Shown: positions 1 through 8,408, counted from the stretch's first letter. The stretch: 64,000 bases of DNA from an uncultured Clostridia bacterium (GCA_934254725.1 CAKQLR010000001.1:1-64000); one strand, 5' to 3'. A program made the numbers and translations. The notes: generated from the letters alone by a model not told the origin.

Positions 1-470
1 TACTCTCCGTTAGTGTAAACGGGAATAACGGGAACGTCCGCATACAGCGCGAGGTACGTAGCGCTCGGCTTGAATTCGAGCGGCTTTTCCTCGTCTTTCG
101 TCGGAAGGCGGCTTTCGGGGAACACCCCCACGACACCGCCTTTATCCAGTATTTGCCTGGACTTTTCAATAAACCCGAAGTCGAAAGATTTTCTGTCCAC
201 CCTTATTCCGCCGAGGGCTTTCAGAAACCAACCGAGAAGCTTTTTTTGGAAAATGACTTCTGCAATCTGATACCTCAGCGTTCTCGAAAAGAATACGAAC
301 ATAAACACGGCGTAGTCGTACACCGACGTATGGTTTGAAATTATTATCTTCGCACCCTTTATTCTTCTCGACTGTACTTTTTTATCCTCGTAAAAAACCT
401 TTGTTTTAAAGGCGATTCTCTGGGGCAGCCACCCCGTTATTTTTACAAACCAATTAAGCAGAAATCTCAT
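1..470 (-). CDS. 1-acylglycerol-3-phosphate acyltransferase (PlsC/LPLAT family), 3' end cut by window
   Basis: The first 156 codons of a membrane-associated lysophospholipid acyltransferase are visible. The family motifs are in order: NHTSVYD (the catalytic HX4D box, near residue 46), GGIRVDR, FPESRLP (glycerol-phosphate binding) and VPVIPVY. A hydrophobic N-terminus would bring it to the membrane face. The family moves an acyl chain from acyl-ACP, acyl-phosphate or acyl-CoA to the sn-2 position of lysophosphatidate. The ATG at 470 lies 2 nt after the stop of the acyl-adenylating enzyme gene, so the two are surely co-transcribed. That pairing suggests the ligase loads acyl chains used by this transferase (inference). 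The C-terminal part lies outside the window. Confidence 0.88.
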   Translation of the reverse strand, partial: MRFLLNWFVKITGWLPQRIAFKTKVFYEDKKVQSRRIKGAKIIISNHTSVYDYAVFMFVFFSRTLRYQIAEVIFQKKLLGWFLKALGGIRVDRKSFDFGFIEKSRQILDKGGVVGVFPESRLPTKDEEKPLEFKPSATYLALYADVPVIPVYTNGE

Positions 471-472
471 TT

Positions 473-2404
473 TTATCCGTTTACCGAAGCCCGCAGATAT
501 TCGGCAATCTGCCTTACCGTGTTCAGGCTTTTAGTTCCGTCGGTCGGGAAAGAAACCGAGTAATCCTCCTGCAACCTGACTATCAGAGCGAAATAATCGA
601 GGCTCGTTCCGCCCTCATCGAGGAAGAAATCTGCGTCCTCGTCAATTTCGTCGGCTGGCTTGTTCAGCGCAACCGAAAAATATTCTTTTATCTTGTTTAT
701 AAGTTCGTCCTCGCGGGAAGCGGCGTTCCCTGCGGAAGCCTTCCACTCGGTAAGTTTGCCCGAGTAGTAATCGTTTTCCAAGCGGCTCCTGCTCAGCTTA
801 AACTCTTTGCCCGTAATAAGGTCGTCCGTCGTAAAGAAAATTTTGCCTATTGCCGAAACGAGGTTGTTCGCCTTTATTTTCTCTTTTATATCGTCGGCAG
901 CCTTCCGTTTGACGTCGCCGTCGTTGTCTGCCTGAACTATCAACACGGGCAATTCGCCGTTTCTGCCGTTTATAAGACATACTCCTTTTGCAAATTCCGA
1001 AGATAAAACCTCTTCTGTCTTTACGGGATTGATATTCTCGCCCGTTACCGAAACGATAAGGTCGTCCGCCCTGCAAAGAATTTTATAGCGGTCTTTATCA
1101 TTTGCCGCTATATCCATCGTCTTGTAAAGCCCGCCTTTACGGAAAATCTCCCTGCCTCCCGAATAAACCGCGTTAGCCGACGACGACCCCTTAACGTACA
1201 GCTCGCCATCCTGCGAAAGCACGTATTCCACCGACGGGAAGGGTTTGCCTACCGAACCGGAAGTAATAACCTTTCTGCTTTCGGAAAGCTCCACAGAAGT
1301 TATGCCTATTTCGGACATACCGTACCCGTTCACGAGATAGTAACCTATTCCGTTAAAAAATTTTAGCGTTTCGGAAGAAATCTCGCTGCCGCCCGTAATC
1401 ATAAACTTAACGCTTTCGCCGAAGAGGTTTTGCCTTACTTCCTTAAAAGCCTTGTCCGCAAAAAGCCTGCCGAGCGGCGTATTACCGAGTTTATCGGAAA
1501 TTTCAAGCCCTTTTTTAAATTTTTCGTAAACGCCGTCTCCCCTGTTTTTTATCTCTTTTTTCGCCGCGTTCATAACGGTGTTCCAGAAAAGCGGCACGGC
1601 AAATATATGCGTTACGCGGTGTTTTACTATCGTGTTGCGTATTGTCTGCGGGCTTAAATCGTTCAGCTTGACGAACGTCCTCGAAAAGAACCCGAACCAA
1701 AGATAAACGGCAACGAACCCGAAAATATGATAAAACGGAAGAAACGCAAGTTGTTTCAGCTCTCCCATATAATGAGCTTTCATTCTCTTGTTTGTATTTA
1801 AAACGTGCTTGCTGTTGCGAATGATTTCCGCAAGTTCCTCCGCGGTATACGAGCAAGCCTTTACGGAAGAAGTGCCCGAAGACAGCACGAAAAATTCTTT
1901 GCCGAATTCTTCGTCGTCCGCAAGTTTCACGCCGTTTTCCATATCCGCGTACGTAAGCGTTTTTATGTGGAAGCGTTTCCCGTCCGAAACGACGGCAACC
2001 ACGCCGAGGTCGTCCGTTACGTTTTTCAGCATCTCGTCGGAGAACCTCGTATTGAGAAGCACGGGACAATATCCCGCCCGAAGAATAGCCCAGAAAACTA
2101 TAATCCACTCGGCGGAATTTTCCATATAAATACCGACCCGCGACTGTTTAGCCCCGTTTATCAGGCTTTTTAAGCTGTTCGCCTTAGTCTCTACGGCGTC
2201 GAAAGCTTCCCCGTAGGTGGTCTTTTTTATAATTAGACCCTCGGACTGCTCGAACATAACGTTTTCCCGCTCGGAAAACATAAGCCCGTAAAGATTAGCC
2301 ATGCTCTCCTTTTGCCCGTTCAGCCGCGCCATTTTGTAATCTATGAAATCGTTTATTTTTTTAAACCGACCCAAGTTGTTATATTTCATCGACATACAGG
2401 GCAT
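473..2404 (-). CDS. AMP-dependent acyl-CoA/acyl-ACP synthetase with C-terminal carrier domain
   Basis: A 643-residue ANL-superfamily adenylating enzyme. The phosphate-binding loop is VLSSGTSS (about 173-180), the A5 motif is NGYGMSEIG (359-367), and the hinge and C-terminal subdomain follow (RADDLI near 445, ITGKEFKLSR near 555). The last 60 residues form a carrier domain whose GGTSLDY motif places Ser601 for the phosphopantetheine arm. The protein probably activates a fatty or other carboxylic acid as an acyl-adenylate and loads it on its own carrier. The next gene, 2 nt downstream, is a PlsC-type acyltransferase, so the unit resembles a split Aas-like lipid acylation pathway (inference). 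The start is not certain: ATG at 2404 has only a weak AAGAAG upstream, and ATGs at 2395 and 2389 are alternatives. Confidence 0.85.
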   Translation of the reverse strand: MPCMSMKYNNLGRFKKINDFIDYKMARLNGQKESMANLYGLMFSERENVMFEQSEGLIIKKTTYGEAFDAVETKANSLKSLINGAKQSRVGIYMENSAEWIIVFWAILRAGYCPVLLNTRFSDEMLKNVTDDLGVVAVVSDGKRFHIKTLTYADMENGVKLADDEEFGKEFFVLSSGTSSVKACSYTAEELAEIIRNSKHVLNTNKRMKAHYMGELKQLAFLPFYHIFGFVAVYLWFGFFSRTFVKLNDLSPQTIRNTIVKHRVTHIFAVPLFWNTVMNAAKKEIKNRGDGVYEKFKKGLEISDKLGNTPLGRLFADKAFKEVRQNLFGESVKFMITGGSEISSETLKFFNGIGYYLVNGYGMSEIGITSVELSESRKVITSGSVGKPFPSVEYVLSQDGELYVKGSSSANAVYSGGREIFRKGGLYKTMDIAANDKDRYKILCRADDLIVSVTGENINPVKTEEVLSSEFAKGVCLINGRNGELPVLIVQADNDGDVKRKAADDIKEKIKANNLVSAIGKIFFTTDDLITGKEFKLSRSRLENDYYSGKLTEWKASAGNAASREDELINKIKEYFSVALNKPADEIDEDADFFLDEGGTSLDYFALIVRLQEDYSVSFPTDGTKSLNTVRQIAEYLRASVNG

Positions 2405-2821
2405 TCGTTGCTTCTTTTAAGAAGTGCAACAAAACCCGCCTCCGCAGAAAATTCTCTTTTAGTTTACAGAAGTGATTGCTTGTTTTATCGAAAACAAGCA
2501 AAAGGGAATATTCCCTTTGTTTTTTCACATTTTATATGCGGTAATAACAGCTTGCGGAACGAAATAACTTTTTTAACAATGCTTGCCGTCATAAAAATTT
2601 TATATATAAAATATATAAACCCACTCTTTTGTATTATACATAATAAAACCCTCCCTGTCAAACGTATTGTTCTTTCCTCCCCGTTTTTTGTTGAAATAAC
2701 CGACGAAATACCGCGTTTTCGGCAACTTTTTCCCGTTAATCTTTCTTCGGGATTGACAATAAAATGCTATTATGTTAAAATAAGTAAAACAAAAGAAGCG
2801 AACGTTTCGCGTAAGGAACAT
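2405..2821. promoter_or_regulatory. Divergent control region with three inverted repeats
   Basis: This 417-bp spacer separates the minus-strand acyl-ligase gene from the plus-strand TIR-PP2C gene and holds no convincing gene. It has an imperfect hairpin at 2405-2430 (CTTCTT/AAGAAG inner stem), a perfect 9-bp stem with a 4-nt loop at 2478-2499 (GCTTGTTTT/AAAACAAGC), and a perfect 18-bp palindrome at 2501-2518 centred on GAATATTC. Neither of the last two is followed by a U-run, so they look more like protein-binding sites than terminators. The promoter of the TIR-PP2C gene lies at the right end. Confidence 0.6.
2753..2781 (+). promoter_or_regulatory. Sigma-A promoter of the TIR-PP2C gene
   Basis: TTGACA at 2753-2758 and TAAAAT at 2776-2781 are separated by 17 bp, a near-consensus housekeeping promoter. 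The ATG at 2822 follows a GGAAC-like ribosome site at about 2813-2818. This supports the internal start rather than the longer open frame that runs back over the neighbouring gene. Confidence 0.75.
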
Positions 2822-5155
2822 ATGAAGCAAACGGTATTATTCGACAGTTATTTTAAAGATTTCTTTAAAACGGAAGAAAAAATAGCCAAAACCCTTGCGG
2901 TTATAAAGGGTTTGGCAGATAAAGGAAAAGACTATCTCAAAAGCTACGATTATATTGTGAAGTGCACGGAAATTTACAACTCTTCCGACGAGGACGACGC
3001 CGTCGCAAGGTTTGTGATTTTATCGATGTACGGCGACGGAAAGAACGATTTTCTCACCCGTGACGAAGCGTTCGTCTCGTTCTACCTCGTGTGCTTCCAT
3101 TTCTACCGTCAAAGGGATACCAAGGCGTTGCGTACGGCTATAAACAAATACATCGGCAAAGAGAAAAATCAATTTTCCATTGACGAATACCCGATTATAT
3201 GGGATATAGCCTGCAGATATTCCGTATTGACAAACGATTACGAACGCCTGCTTATAAACGCCGTACTCGGCGCGAGGGCTATGGATAACAGCGCGGCGAT
3301 GTGCAACTCGTACGTGCAGGCGGTGTGCAACAAAGCCAAAAGCCTTTACTACAAGAACAGCAAAAAAGTTGACAAGGACTACCCCGCCTGCCTCAGCCAA
3401 AACGTAGAAACGACGGGCACTTCTCCCGATTACGCCGAAACGCTTATACGCGCTTACGAATACGCTTTCAACAGCATAGATAAAAACCCCGACTACGCAA
3501 AATACTATTATAATGTTGCGGAACTACTGTTCTACACAAGGGTTTTCCTTTCCGAAAAGAGCGAAGAGCTTACCGAAGTACATAAAAATGGCTTTGTCGA
3601 AGCCATAAAAAAGATAGACGCGGACGTAACTTTCGACGATTTGTCTTCGGGCAATTCTTTCACCGAGCAATACGTGGAAAAATATATTTCCGCGGCTAAA
3701 TCCCGCACGGAAAACGAGTCTGAAATTTCAAGCTACAATCAGTTTCTCGATATGGCTTCGGCGTTTTTCTTCAAGCGCCCGGACAACATTTTCGCAAAGA
3801 AGAACAGAATAATCACGGCGAACAGCTTTGACGACTGCATCTCTCTCGTAAAGAGCAGCGACAACACCGATTACATAACCATAAGCTATTCGCGGAAGGA
3901 TTTCAAACCCGTACTCTGCGACATAATAGAGCTTCAATCGAGGGGCGTACAGGTTTTATTCGACGAAAGGCTGGAGAAAACCGCCTCCAAAAGCGGAAAA
4001 ACCTGGTCGGAAAAGTACGAAAAAATTCTTGCAGGCAGCAAAGCCGTTCTGTGCTTCTTAAGCGAAAACTACATACAAAGCTCCGCCGTCGAAGAAGAAC
4101 TTGTACTTATGCAAAAATACAATAAAACGGTAATAGCAATAGACCTTAGCGGCAAAAAGAAAATTTCGGAAATAATAAAATCCGCAATACTTAAAGGCGC
4201 AACCCTGCCAAGCAGCATGCTTAAAGCGCTGACGGGCGTTTTCGGGGATAAGGAGCTTTCCATCTCGAGGGAAAAGAACGTGGACGCCATAGGGCATTTT
4301 GAAAAACTGAACGTATTGCTTCACGACGAGTGCGGCGAAGTTTTCAAAATAGTCAAGGCGGAGGGCGAAACCGACCGCAACGTTTCCCAATCTCCGCACC
4401 CGCAGGAGGACGCCCTGTTTTTGGACGACGTAAACAATATTTACGTCATTGCCGACGGAATAACAAGGCAGGAAGGCTACGAGTCGGATTACAGTTTAGC
4501 CGCCGCGTTCTCAAACGAATTTACCTCGACTTTTTCCCGCAAGCTTGCGGAAAGCATGAAGCTCAATTCCAAGAACCCCGAGGAACTGATAAAAAAATGC
4601 TTCGTGAACAGCTCCGTTCTCACTCAGTCGCGGCTTGAAAAAGACGGCGTATATACAAAAGCGAAGGCTGCAGCCAAAGCCCTTTCCGTTAAAAACGGAA
4701 CGTATTTCGAAGCGCCGGGTTGCGTAGCCGCCGTCGCGGTTATAGATAACGGCACCCTTTATTACGGAAGCGTGGGCGACTGCGCCGTGACTCTTATAAG
4801 GAACGGTCAGCCCGCCATTCTCACCCGCAACCAGACGGCTTACGCTTTCAACGTGGACAAGCACGAGGCCGACAGAGAACTTCTGTACGAGCGCTACGTA
4901 AACAAGCCCGGCAACAAACACGGCTACGGCGTCGTGAACGGCGACAGAAACGTTTCGGCATTTTTCACAGTGGGTTCGGTCAAACTTACGGCTGGCGATT
5001 ACGTTTACATTATGTCGGACGGCATAAAAGATTTCTTTATCGACTCCTACGAAGAAGCCTACAACTCCCTTCTGCTAAGCGAAATTTTCGCTCTGCACAA
5101 AGGGCAGACGAACGGCGATTTAGACGACAGAACTATAATCCGCATACAGTATTAA
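2822..5155 (+). CDS. TIR domain-PP2C phosphatase fusion with helical-repeat N-terminus
   Basis: A 777-residue cytoplasmic-looking protein with no signal peptide or membrane segment. Residues 1-340 are helical with TPR-like stretches (for example NPDYAKYYYNVAELL). A TIR domain follows from about D350 (DYITISYSRKDF), with SENYIQSSAVEEEL holding a glutamate near 426 in the place of the TIR NADase catalytic residue. The usual Trp-Cys before it is missing. Residues 505-777 are a PP2C-type Ser/Thr phosphatase: QED (D530), ADGITR (D545), GSVGDC (D653), SDGIKDFF (D733) and DDRT (768-771) supply the metal-binding acidic residues. The second glycine of the DGxG motif is replaced. The ATG at 2822 is chosen from its promoter and ribosome site. 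The gene stands alone, with no kinase or effector beside it. Function is unknown; a sensing or immune-signalling role is an inference. Confidence 0.85.
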   Translation: MKQTVLFDSYFKDFFKTEEKIAKTLAVIKGLADKGKDYLKSYDYIVKCTEIYNSSDEDDAVARFVILSMYGDGKNDFLTRDEAFVSFYLVCFHFYRQRDTKALRTAINKYIGKEKNQFSIDEYPIIWDIACRYSVLTNDYERLLINAVLGARAMDNSAAMCNSYVQAVCNKAKSLYYKNSKKVDKDYPACLSQNVETTGTSPDYAETLIRAYEYAFNSIDKNPDYAKYYYNVAELLFYTRVFLSEKSEELTEVHKNGFVEAIKKIDADVTFDDLSSGNSFTEQYVEKYISAAKSRTENESEISSYNQFLDMASAFFFKRPDNIFAKKNRIITANSFDDCISLVKSSDNTDYITISYSRKDFKPVLCDIIELQSRGVQVLFDERLEKTASKSGKTWSEKYEKILAGSKAVLCFLSENYIQSSAVEEELVLMQKYNKTVIAIDLSGKKKISEIIKSAILKGATLPSSMLKALTGVFGDKELSISREKNVDAIGHFEKLNVLLHDECGEVFKIVKAEGETDRNVSQSPHPQEDALFLDDVNNIYVIADGITRQEGYESDYSLAAAFSNEFTSTFSRKLAESMKLNSKNPEELIKKCFVNSSVLTQSRLEKDGVYTKAKAAAKALSVKNGTYFEAPGCVAAVAVIDNGTLYYGSVGDCAVTLIRNGQPAILTRNQTAYAFNVDKHEADRELLYERYVNKPGNKHGYGVVNGDRNVSAFFTVGSVKLTAGDYVYIMSDGIKDFFIDSYEEAYNSLLLSEIFALHKGQTNGDLDDRTIIRIQY

Positions 5156-5166
5156 ATTTCTCACGA

Positions 5167-5185
5167 AAAAACGCCGCGCGTTTTT
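5167..5185 (+). terminator. Intrinsic terminator of the TIR-PP2C gene
   Basis: AAAAACGC and GCGTTTTT form a perfect 8-bp stem with a 3-nt loop, 11 nt after the stop codon, and the stem ends in the T-run. Confidence 0.65.
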
Positions 5186-5266
5186 AATAAGCAGCTTTTT
5201 TCTCACTTTAAACGGCTGTTTTATAAAAATTCCGTTCTTTTTTACCAAAATTTCCAAAAAACAAAA

Positions 5267-5296
5267 GGGACTTACCGATTTATTTCGATAAGCCCC
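5267..5296. terminator. Hairpin between convergent genes, probable terminator of fucI
   Basis: GGGACTTACCGA and TCGATAAGCCCC pair over 12 positions with two G-U type mismatches. T-rich sequence follows on both strands, so it could stop fucI transcripts (minus) and read-through from the TIR-PP2C gene (plus). Confidence 0.6.
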
Positions 5297-5321
5297 ATTT
5301 TTCACGCATTAACGCGATATT

Positions 5322-7094
5322 TTATTTATATAAAGGTTTATAATTTGCGCAAGCGCGATAGTCCGCGCCCTCTTTATCTTTAGTGCCGAAAGCGCTCCAC
5401 GCATGCGGACGGAAGATATCCTTATCCTCTATATTGTGCAGCGAAACGGGCATACGGAACATACTTGCAAGCGTAATAATATCTTTACCTATATGACCGT
5501 AAACGAACGCGCAGTGGTTAGCGCCCCAGTTAGCCATAACGTTATAAACGGAAGAGAACGCTTCCGTGTCGTTAAGTCTCGGAACGAAGTAAGTGGAAGG
5601 CCATGTTCTGTCCGTTCTGTCGAGGATGATTCTGTTAGCCTCTTCGGGCAGTTCCACAGTCCAGCCTTCGGCAAGCTGAAGCGTATAACCTATACCCTCT
5701 ACCATATTCACGCGGATAGCCGTAACGGGCATTTCGCCTTTCGTAGAGAAGCCGCTGCTCATTCCGCCGCCGCGGAAGTACCCGCGGTTAGCCGGGTAGA
5801 ACGTGGTGTTTTCTATCATTGCTTTCTGATCTTTTTCGGTAACTTTCCACCAGGGCTTCATAACTCTGTTGCCCTTTTCGTCAAGGCTTTCGCCCGTGCC
5901 GTCAAGTGCCGCCGCCCCGCTGTTCAAAAGGTGAATGAAGCCGTTCTTAGCCAAACCGTCGGGCTTCCAACCCGTAACGCGTTCGGTAGCTTCGGGCGAC
6001 CAAAACGTTCTTACGTCAGCAAACACGCTTGCCTGACCTGTCACAAGATGTCCGAAAAGCATAGCGATGCCGTTGCAGTTATCGCTTTCGGTAGCGAGAA
6101 TTGTGGGCTGTTTCTTTCCGTTCCAGTCGAAGGTGGAGTTCAGCATAGCCTCGGTAAAGTCGCCGTTAGGCATGAAGTCCGTCCACATTCTCTGTCCCTG
6201 GAAGCCCCCGAAAATCGCGTTTCTGCCGAGCGCTTCCTCGTGCCAGCCGATTTCGTCAAGCTTGGGATTGCCGAGCATGATATCCTTAACGATTAGCGTC
6301 ATTTTTGCGATGAACTCCCACTGTTCGTCAAGCTCTTTGCGGGTGAAGTCCTTCATCCCCCAGATGCCGCCGTTGTGATCCTTGCCCTCTTTAACGGTAC
6401 TCTTAATCCATTTAAGTTCTTTTTCGTATTCGTCCTTGTCGTAAATACCCAGTTTGACTCTGCGGATAATTTCGGTCATATCAACCCATTCGGCACGAAT
6501 ACCGAAGTACTCCTGCATCATGTTCGCATCCAAAAAGCTTCCGCCGATACCCATCGCAACCGAGCCGATGGAAACGTAAGCTTTGTTGCGCATCTGTCCT
6601 ACGGCGAGAGCACAGCGTGCGAAGCGAAGAATTTTCTCTTCTACGTCGGGCGTAATACCCGTATCGCCTATATCCTGAACGTCCTTGCCGTAAATGGCGA
6701 ACGCGGGGAGCCCCCTCTGAACGTGCGCAGCCATACAAGCGGCAAGATAAACGGCACCCGGTCTTTCGGTACCGTTGAAGCCCCATACCGCCTTAGTCGT
6801 AAGAGGGTTCAGGTCCATAGTTTCGCTGCCGTAACACCAGCAGGGCGTAACCGAAAGGGTCGCCGTAACGTTCTGCGTAACGAAGTATTGTTCGCATTCG
6901 TAAGCTTCCTTACCTCCGCCTATAGTGGTGGGCGAAATAACAACTTCGCAATGTGTGCCGTCCGCATAGAAAACGTTTTCTTCTATGAGTTTTTTAGCGT
7001 CGTTCGCCATTTTCATGGTCTGAGCCTCAAGTCCTTCTCTGATACCGCCCCATCTTCCGTCGATAACCGGGCGAATACCGATTCTGCATTTCAT
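5322..7094 (-). CDS. fucI: L-fucose isomerase
   Basis: A 590-residue cytoplasmic ketol isomerase, matching the usual length of FucI (about 590), which converts L-fucose to L-fuculose and also takes D-arabinose. Recognisable family stretches include IGIRPVIDGRWGG at the N-terminus, SVTPCWCYGSETMD, GFNGTERPGAVYLAA, GSVAMGIGGSFLD and, near the C-terminus, NWGANHCAFVYGHIG. The start at 7094 is chosen because TCCCTCC at 7101-7107 gives a perfect ribosome site on the minus strand; an upstream 12-codon extension has none. No fuculokinase, aldolase or fucosidase gene is nearby, so the rest of the pathway must be elsewhere. It has its own promoter with a palindrome beside the start of transcription. 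Confidence 0.95.
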   Translation of the reverse strand: MKCRIGIRPVIDGRWGGIREGLEAQTMKMANDAKKLIEENVFYADGTHCEVVISPTTIGGGKEAYECEQYFVTQNVTATLSVTPCWCYGSETMDLNPLTTKAVWGFNGTERPGAVYLAACMAAHVQRGLPAFAIYGKDVQDIGDTGITPDVEEKILRFARCALAVGQMRNKAYVSIGSVAMGIGGSFLDANMMQEYFGIRAEWVDMTEIIRRVKLGIYDKDEYEKELKWIKSTVKEGKDHNGGIWGMKDFTRKELDEQWEFIAKMTLIVKDIMLGNPKLDEIGWHEEALGRNAIFGGFQGQRMWTDFMPNGDFTEAMLNSTFDWNGKKQPTILATESDNCNGIAMLFGHLVTGQASVFADVRTFWSPEATERVTGWKPDGLAKNGFIHLLNSGAAALDGTGESLDEKGNRVMKPWWKVTEKDQKAMIENTTFYPANRGYFRGGGMSSGFSTKGEMPVTAIRVNMVEGIGYTLQLAEGWTVELPEEANRIILDRTDRTWPSTYFVPRLNDTEAFSSVYNVMANWGANHCAFVYGHIGKDIITLASMFRMPVSLHNIEDKDIFRPHAWSAFGTKDKEGADYRACANYKPLYK

Positions 7095-7234
7095 AAGAAA
7101 TCCCTCCGTTTTTAATTTAATAACAAACACGCTTTTACGAGCAACAAAACTTTATCTTGCGGCGCATGCATTAAAAAAACTTTCTCCGAATACATCGCCT
7201 CTCAAAATTGCTTTGCCGTCCTTCCGCAGTGCCT

Positions 7235-7277
7235 TAATTTCGAAATTATTATACAACAGCTTCCGTTTACCTGTAAA
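7235..7277 (-). promoter_or_regulatory. fucI promoter with overlapping palindromic operator candidate
   Basis: On the minus strand TTTACA (7272-7277) and TATAAT (7248-7253) are 18 bp apart. A perfect 14-bp palindrome, TAATTTCGAAATTA, occupies 7235-7248, right at the expected start of transcription. A central CG inside a palindrome overlapping +1 resembles LacI-type operators, so sugar-responsive repression is possible (inference). The leader to the ATG is about 145 nt. The rest of 7095-7555 shows no gene. Confidence 0.65.
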
Positions 7278-7555
7278 TAGCACTTTTTTCAAAACGCAAT
7301 TTACTTAGTATGTATTCCATACCAAGCAAGCAAACGGCGATATTTTCCGAAAAATAAAAAGTGCAAAATTGTTCATCCATGCACTTTTACACGTCTTCAC
7401 TTATTCTCTTTCCTTTTGTCGGTGCAGGGCGGACGGTTTTACCCACATATAAACAGTTTTGCCAATTACCCCACCATATCCCCCTGCCGATAAACAAAAA
7501 TTCAACGAAAAATCTAAATGTTAACACTCGTAGCGGAATTGACTACCGTTATGTA

Positions 7556-7584
7556 TAGACAATCGAGGTCAAAGCTGTTATACT
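7556..7584 (+). promoter_or_regulatory. Promoter of the XRE regulator gene
   Basis: TAGACA (7556-7561) and TATACT (7579-7584) are spaced by 17 bp. The ribosome site AAGGAGG at 7593-7599 lies almost at the predicted transcript start, so the leader is very short. Confidence 0.65.
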
Positions 7585-7604
7585 TATGGTGTAAGGAGGT
7601 ACAT

Positions 7605-8066
7605 ATGACGCCGTCTGAAAAACTTTATAACTTGCGCCGTAAACAGGGATTATCCCAGGAAGCTCTCGCAGAGAAGCTGAATTGTTCAAGACAAGCGATT
7701 TCAAAATGGGAAAACGGAACGACTTCCCCCGATGCCGAAATGCTAAAAAAATACAACGAACTTTTCGGTGTCAGTATAGATTATCTTATTAAAGAAGATA
7801 TCGAAGAACCGACAAGCGTACAGTCCGCCGGGAAGCTCAACGGCAACAATAAGCTGCTTGGTATATCGGGTTTTATTATCTCCCTTTTGGGCTGCGTTTC
7901 GCTGATCGTATTCGGCGCTATCTCGGTGTTTAACTCCGAAGCCGCCGACAAAATAGCACAGTCGTCCACGATAATCATCGACGGAACGTTTATAGCAATG
8001 CTGGTATCGGTGTTGTTCGTGGTCATCGGCGCTATAACACTTGTCATAACCATAAAACATAAGTAG
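7605..8066 (+). CDS. XRE-family transcriptional regulator with two C-terminal membrane segments
   Basis: A 153-residue protein. Residues 1-66 are a Cro/CI-type helix-turn-helix with the typical LSQEALAEKLNCSRQAISKWENG run and the SIDYLI end. A short linker leads to two hydrophobic segments (about 88-108 and 128-148), so the regulator appears tethered to the membrane. The ATG at 7605 has AAGGAGG 6 nt upstream; a longer frame beginning near 7518 lacks any ribosome site and runs through the promoter. A small membrane protein gene starts 9 nt downstream. This kind of anchored XRE protein with a membrane partner suggests envelope sensing, but no ligand can be named. Confidence 0.85.
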   Translation: MTPSEKLYNLRRKQGLSQEALAEKLNCSRQAISKWENGTTSPDAEMLKKYNELFGVSIDYLIKEDIEEPTSVQSAGKLNGNNKLLGISGFIISLLGCVSLIVFGAISVFNSEAADKIAQSSTIIIDGTFIAMLVSVLFVVIGAITLVITIKHK

Positions 8067-8075
8067 GAGATCTAA

Positions 8076-8285
8076 ATGAAAAAACTATCGACGATATTTG
8101 CGGCACTTGCAATATTACTTACAAACATTATGTGTGTTGTTGTAACCTATAACTGCACGGCTCTTCGCTATGCACCGGGTATCAGCGCACCTTGGGGTAC
8201 AGAACTTTTTTTTGCCATCCCGTTCGCTGTCGGAATAATTGCTTGTTCCGTCGTTTCATACATTGCAAAGAAAAAAAGCGAATAA
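8076..8285 (+). CDS. Small two-helix membrane protein of unknown function
   Basis: A 69-residue ORF with ATG at 8076 preceded by AGGAGA (8067-8072). The sequence has an N-terminal hydrophobic helix (about 5-26), a short polar loop, a second helix (about 45-64) and a lysine-rich cytosolic tail. It follows the membrane-tethered XRE regulator by 9 nt and precedes a strong terminator, so the two form a bicistronic unit. I do not recognise a family. It may modulate or sense for the regulator (inference). Confidence 0.7.
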   Translation: MKKLSTIFAALAILLTNIMCVVVTYNCTALRYAPGISAPWGTELFFAIPFAVGIIACSVVSYIAKKKSE

Positions 8286-8373
8286 CCCGAAAACCGAATT
8301 TCTCTTCTCCCAACCGCTATCTTTACTCGCTGTAGTTAACGCCGTTTAATTGTGCGTTTTCGCTTGGCAAAAC

Positions 8374-8408
8374 AAAAAGACCGACGAAAACTTTTCGTCG
8401 GTCTTTTT
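8374..8408. terminator. Strong bidirectional intrinsic terminator
   Basis: AAAAAGACCGACGAAA pairs perfectly with the following TTTTCGTCGGTCTTTTT across a very short loop. A-run and T-run flank both sides, so it ends the XRE/membrane-protein unit on the plus strand and the glycerol-1-phosphate dehydrogenase transcript on the minus strand. Confidence 0.9.

Noticed and set aside
2312..2821. A 170-codon N-terminal extension of the TIR-PP2C frame
   Set aside because: It runs antisense into the acyl-ligase gene and across the promoter; the ATG at 2822 has its own promoter and ribosome site.
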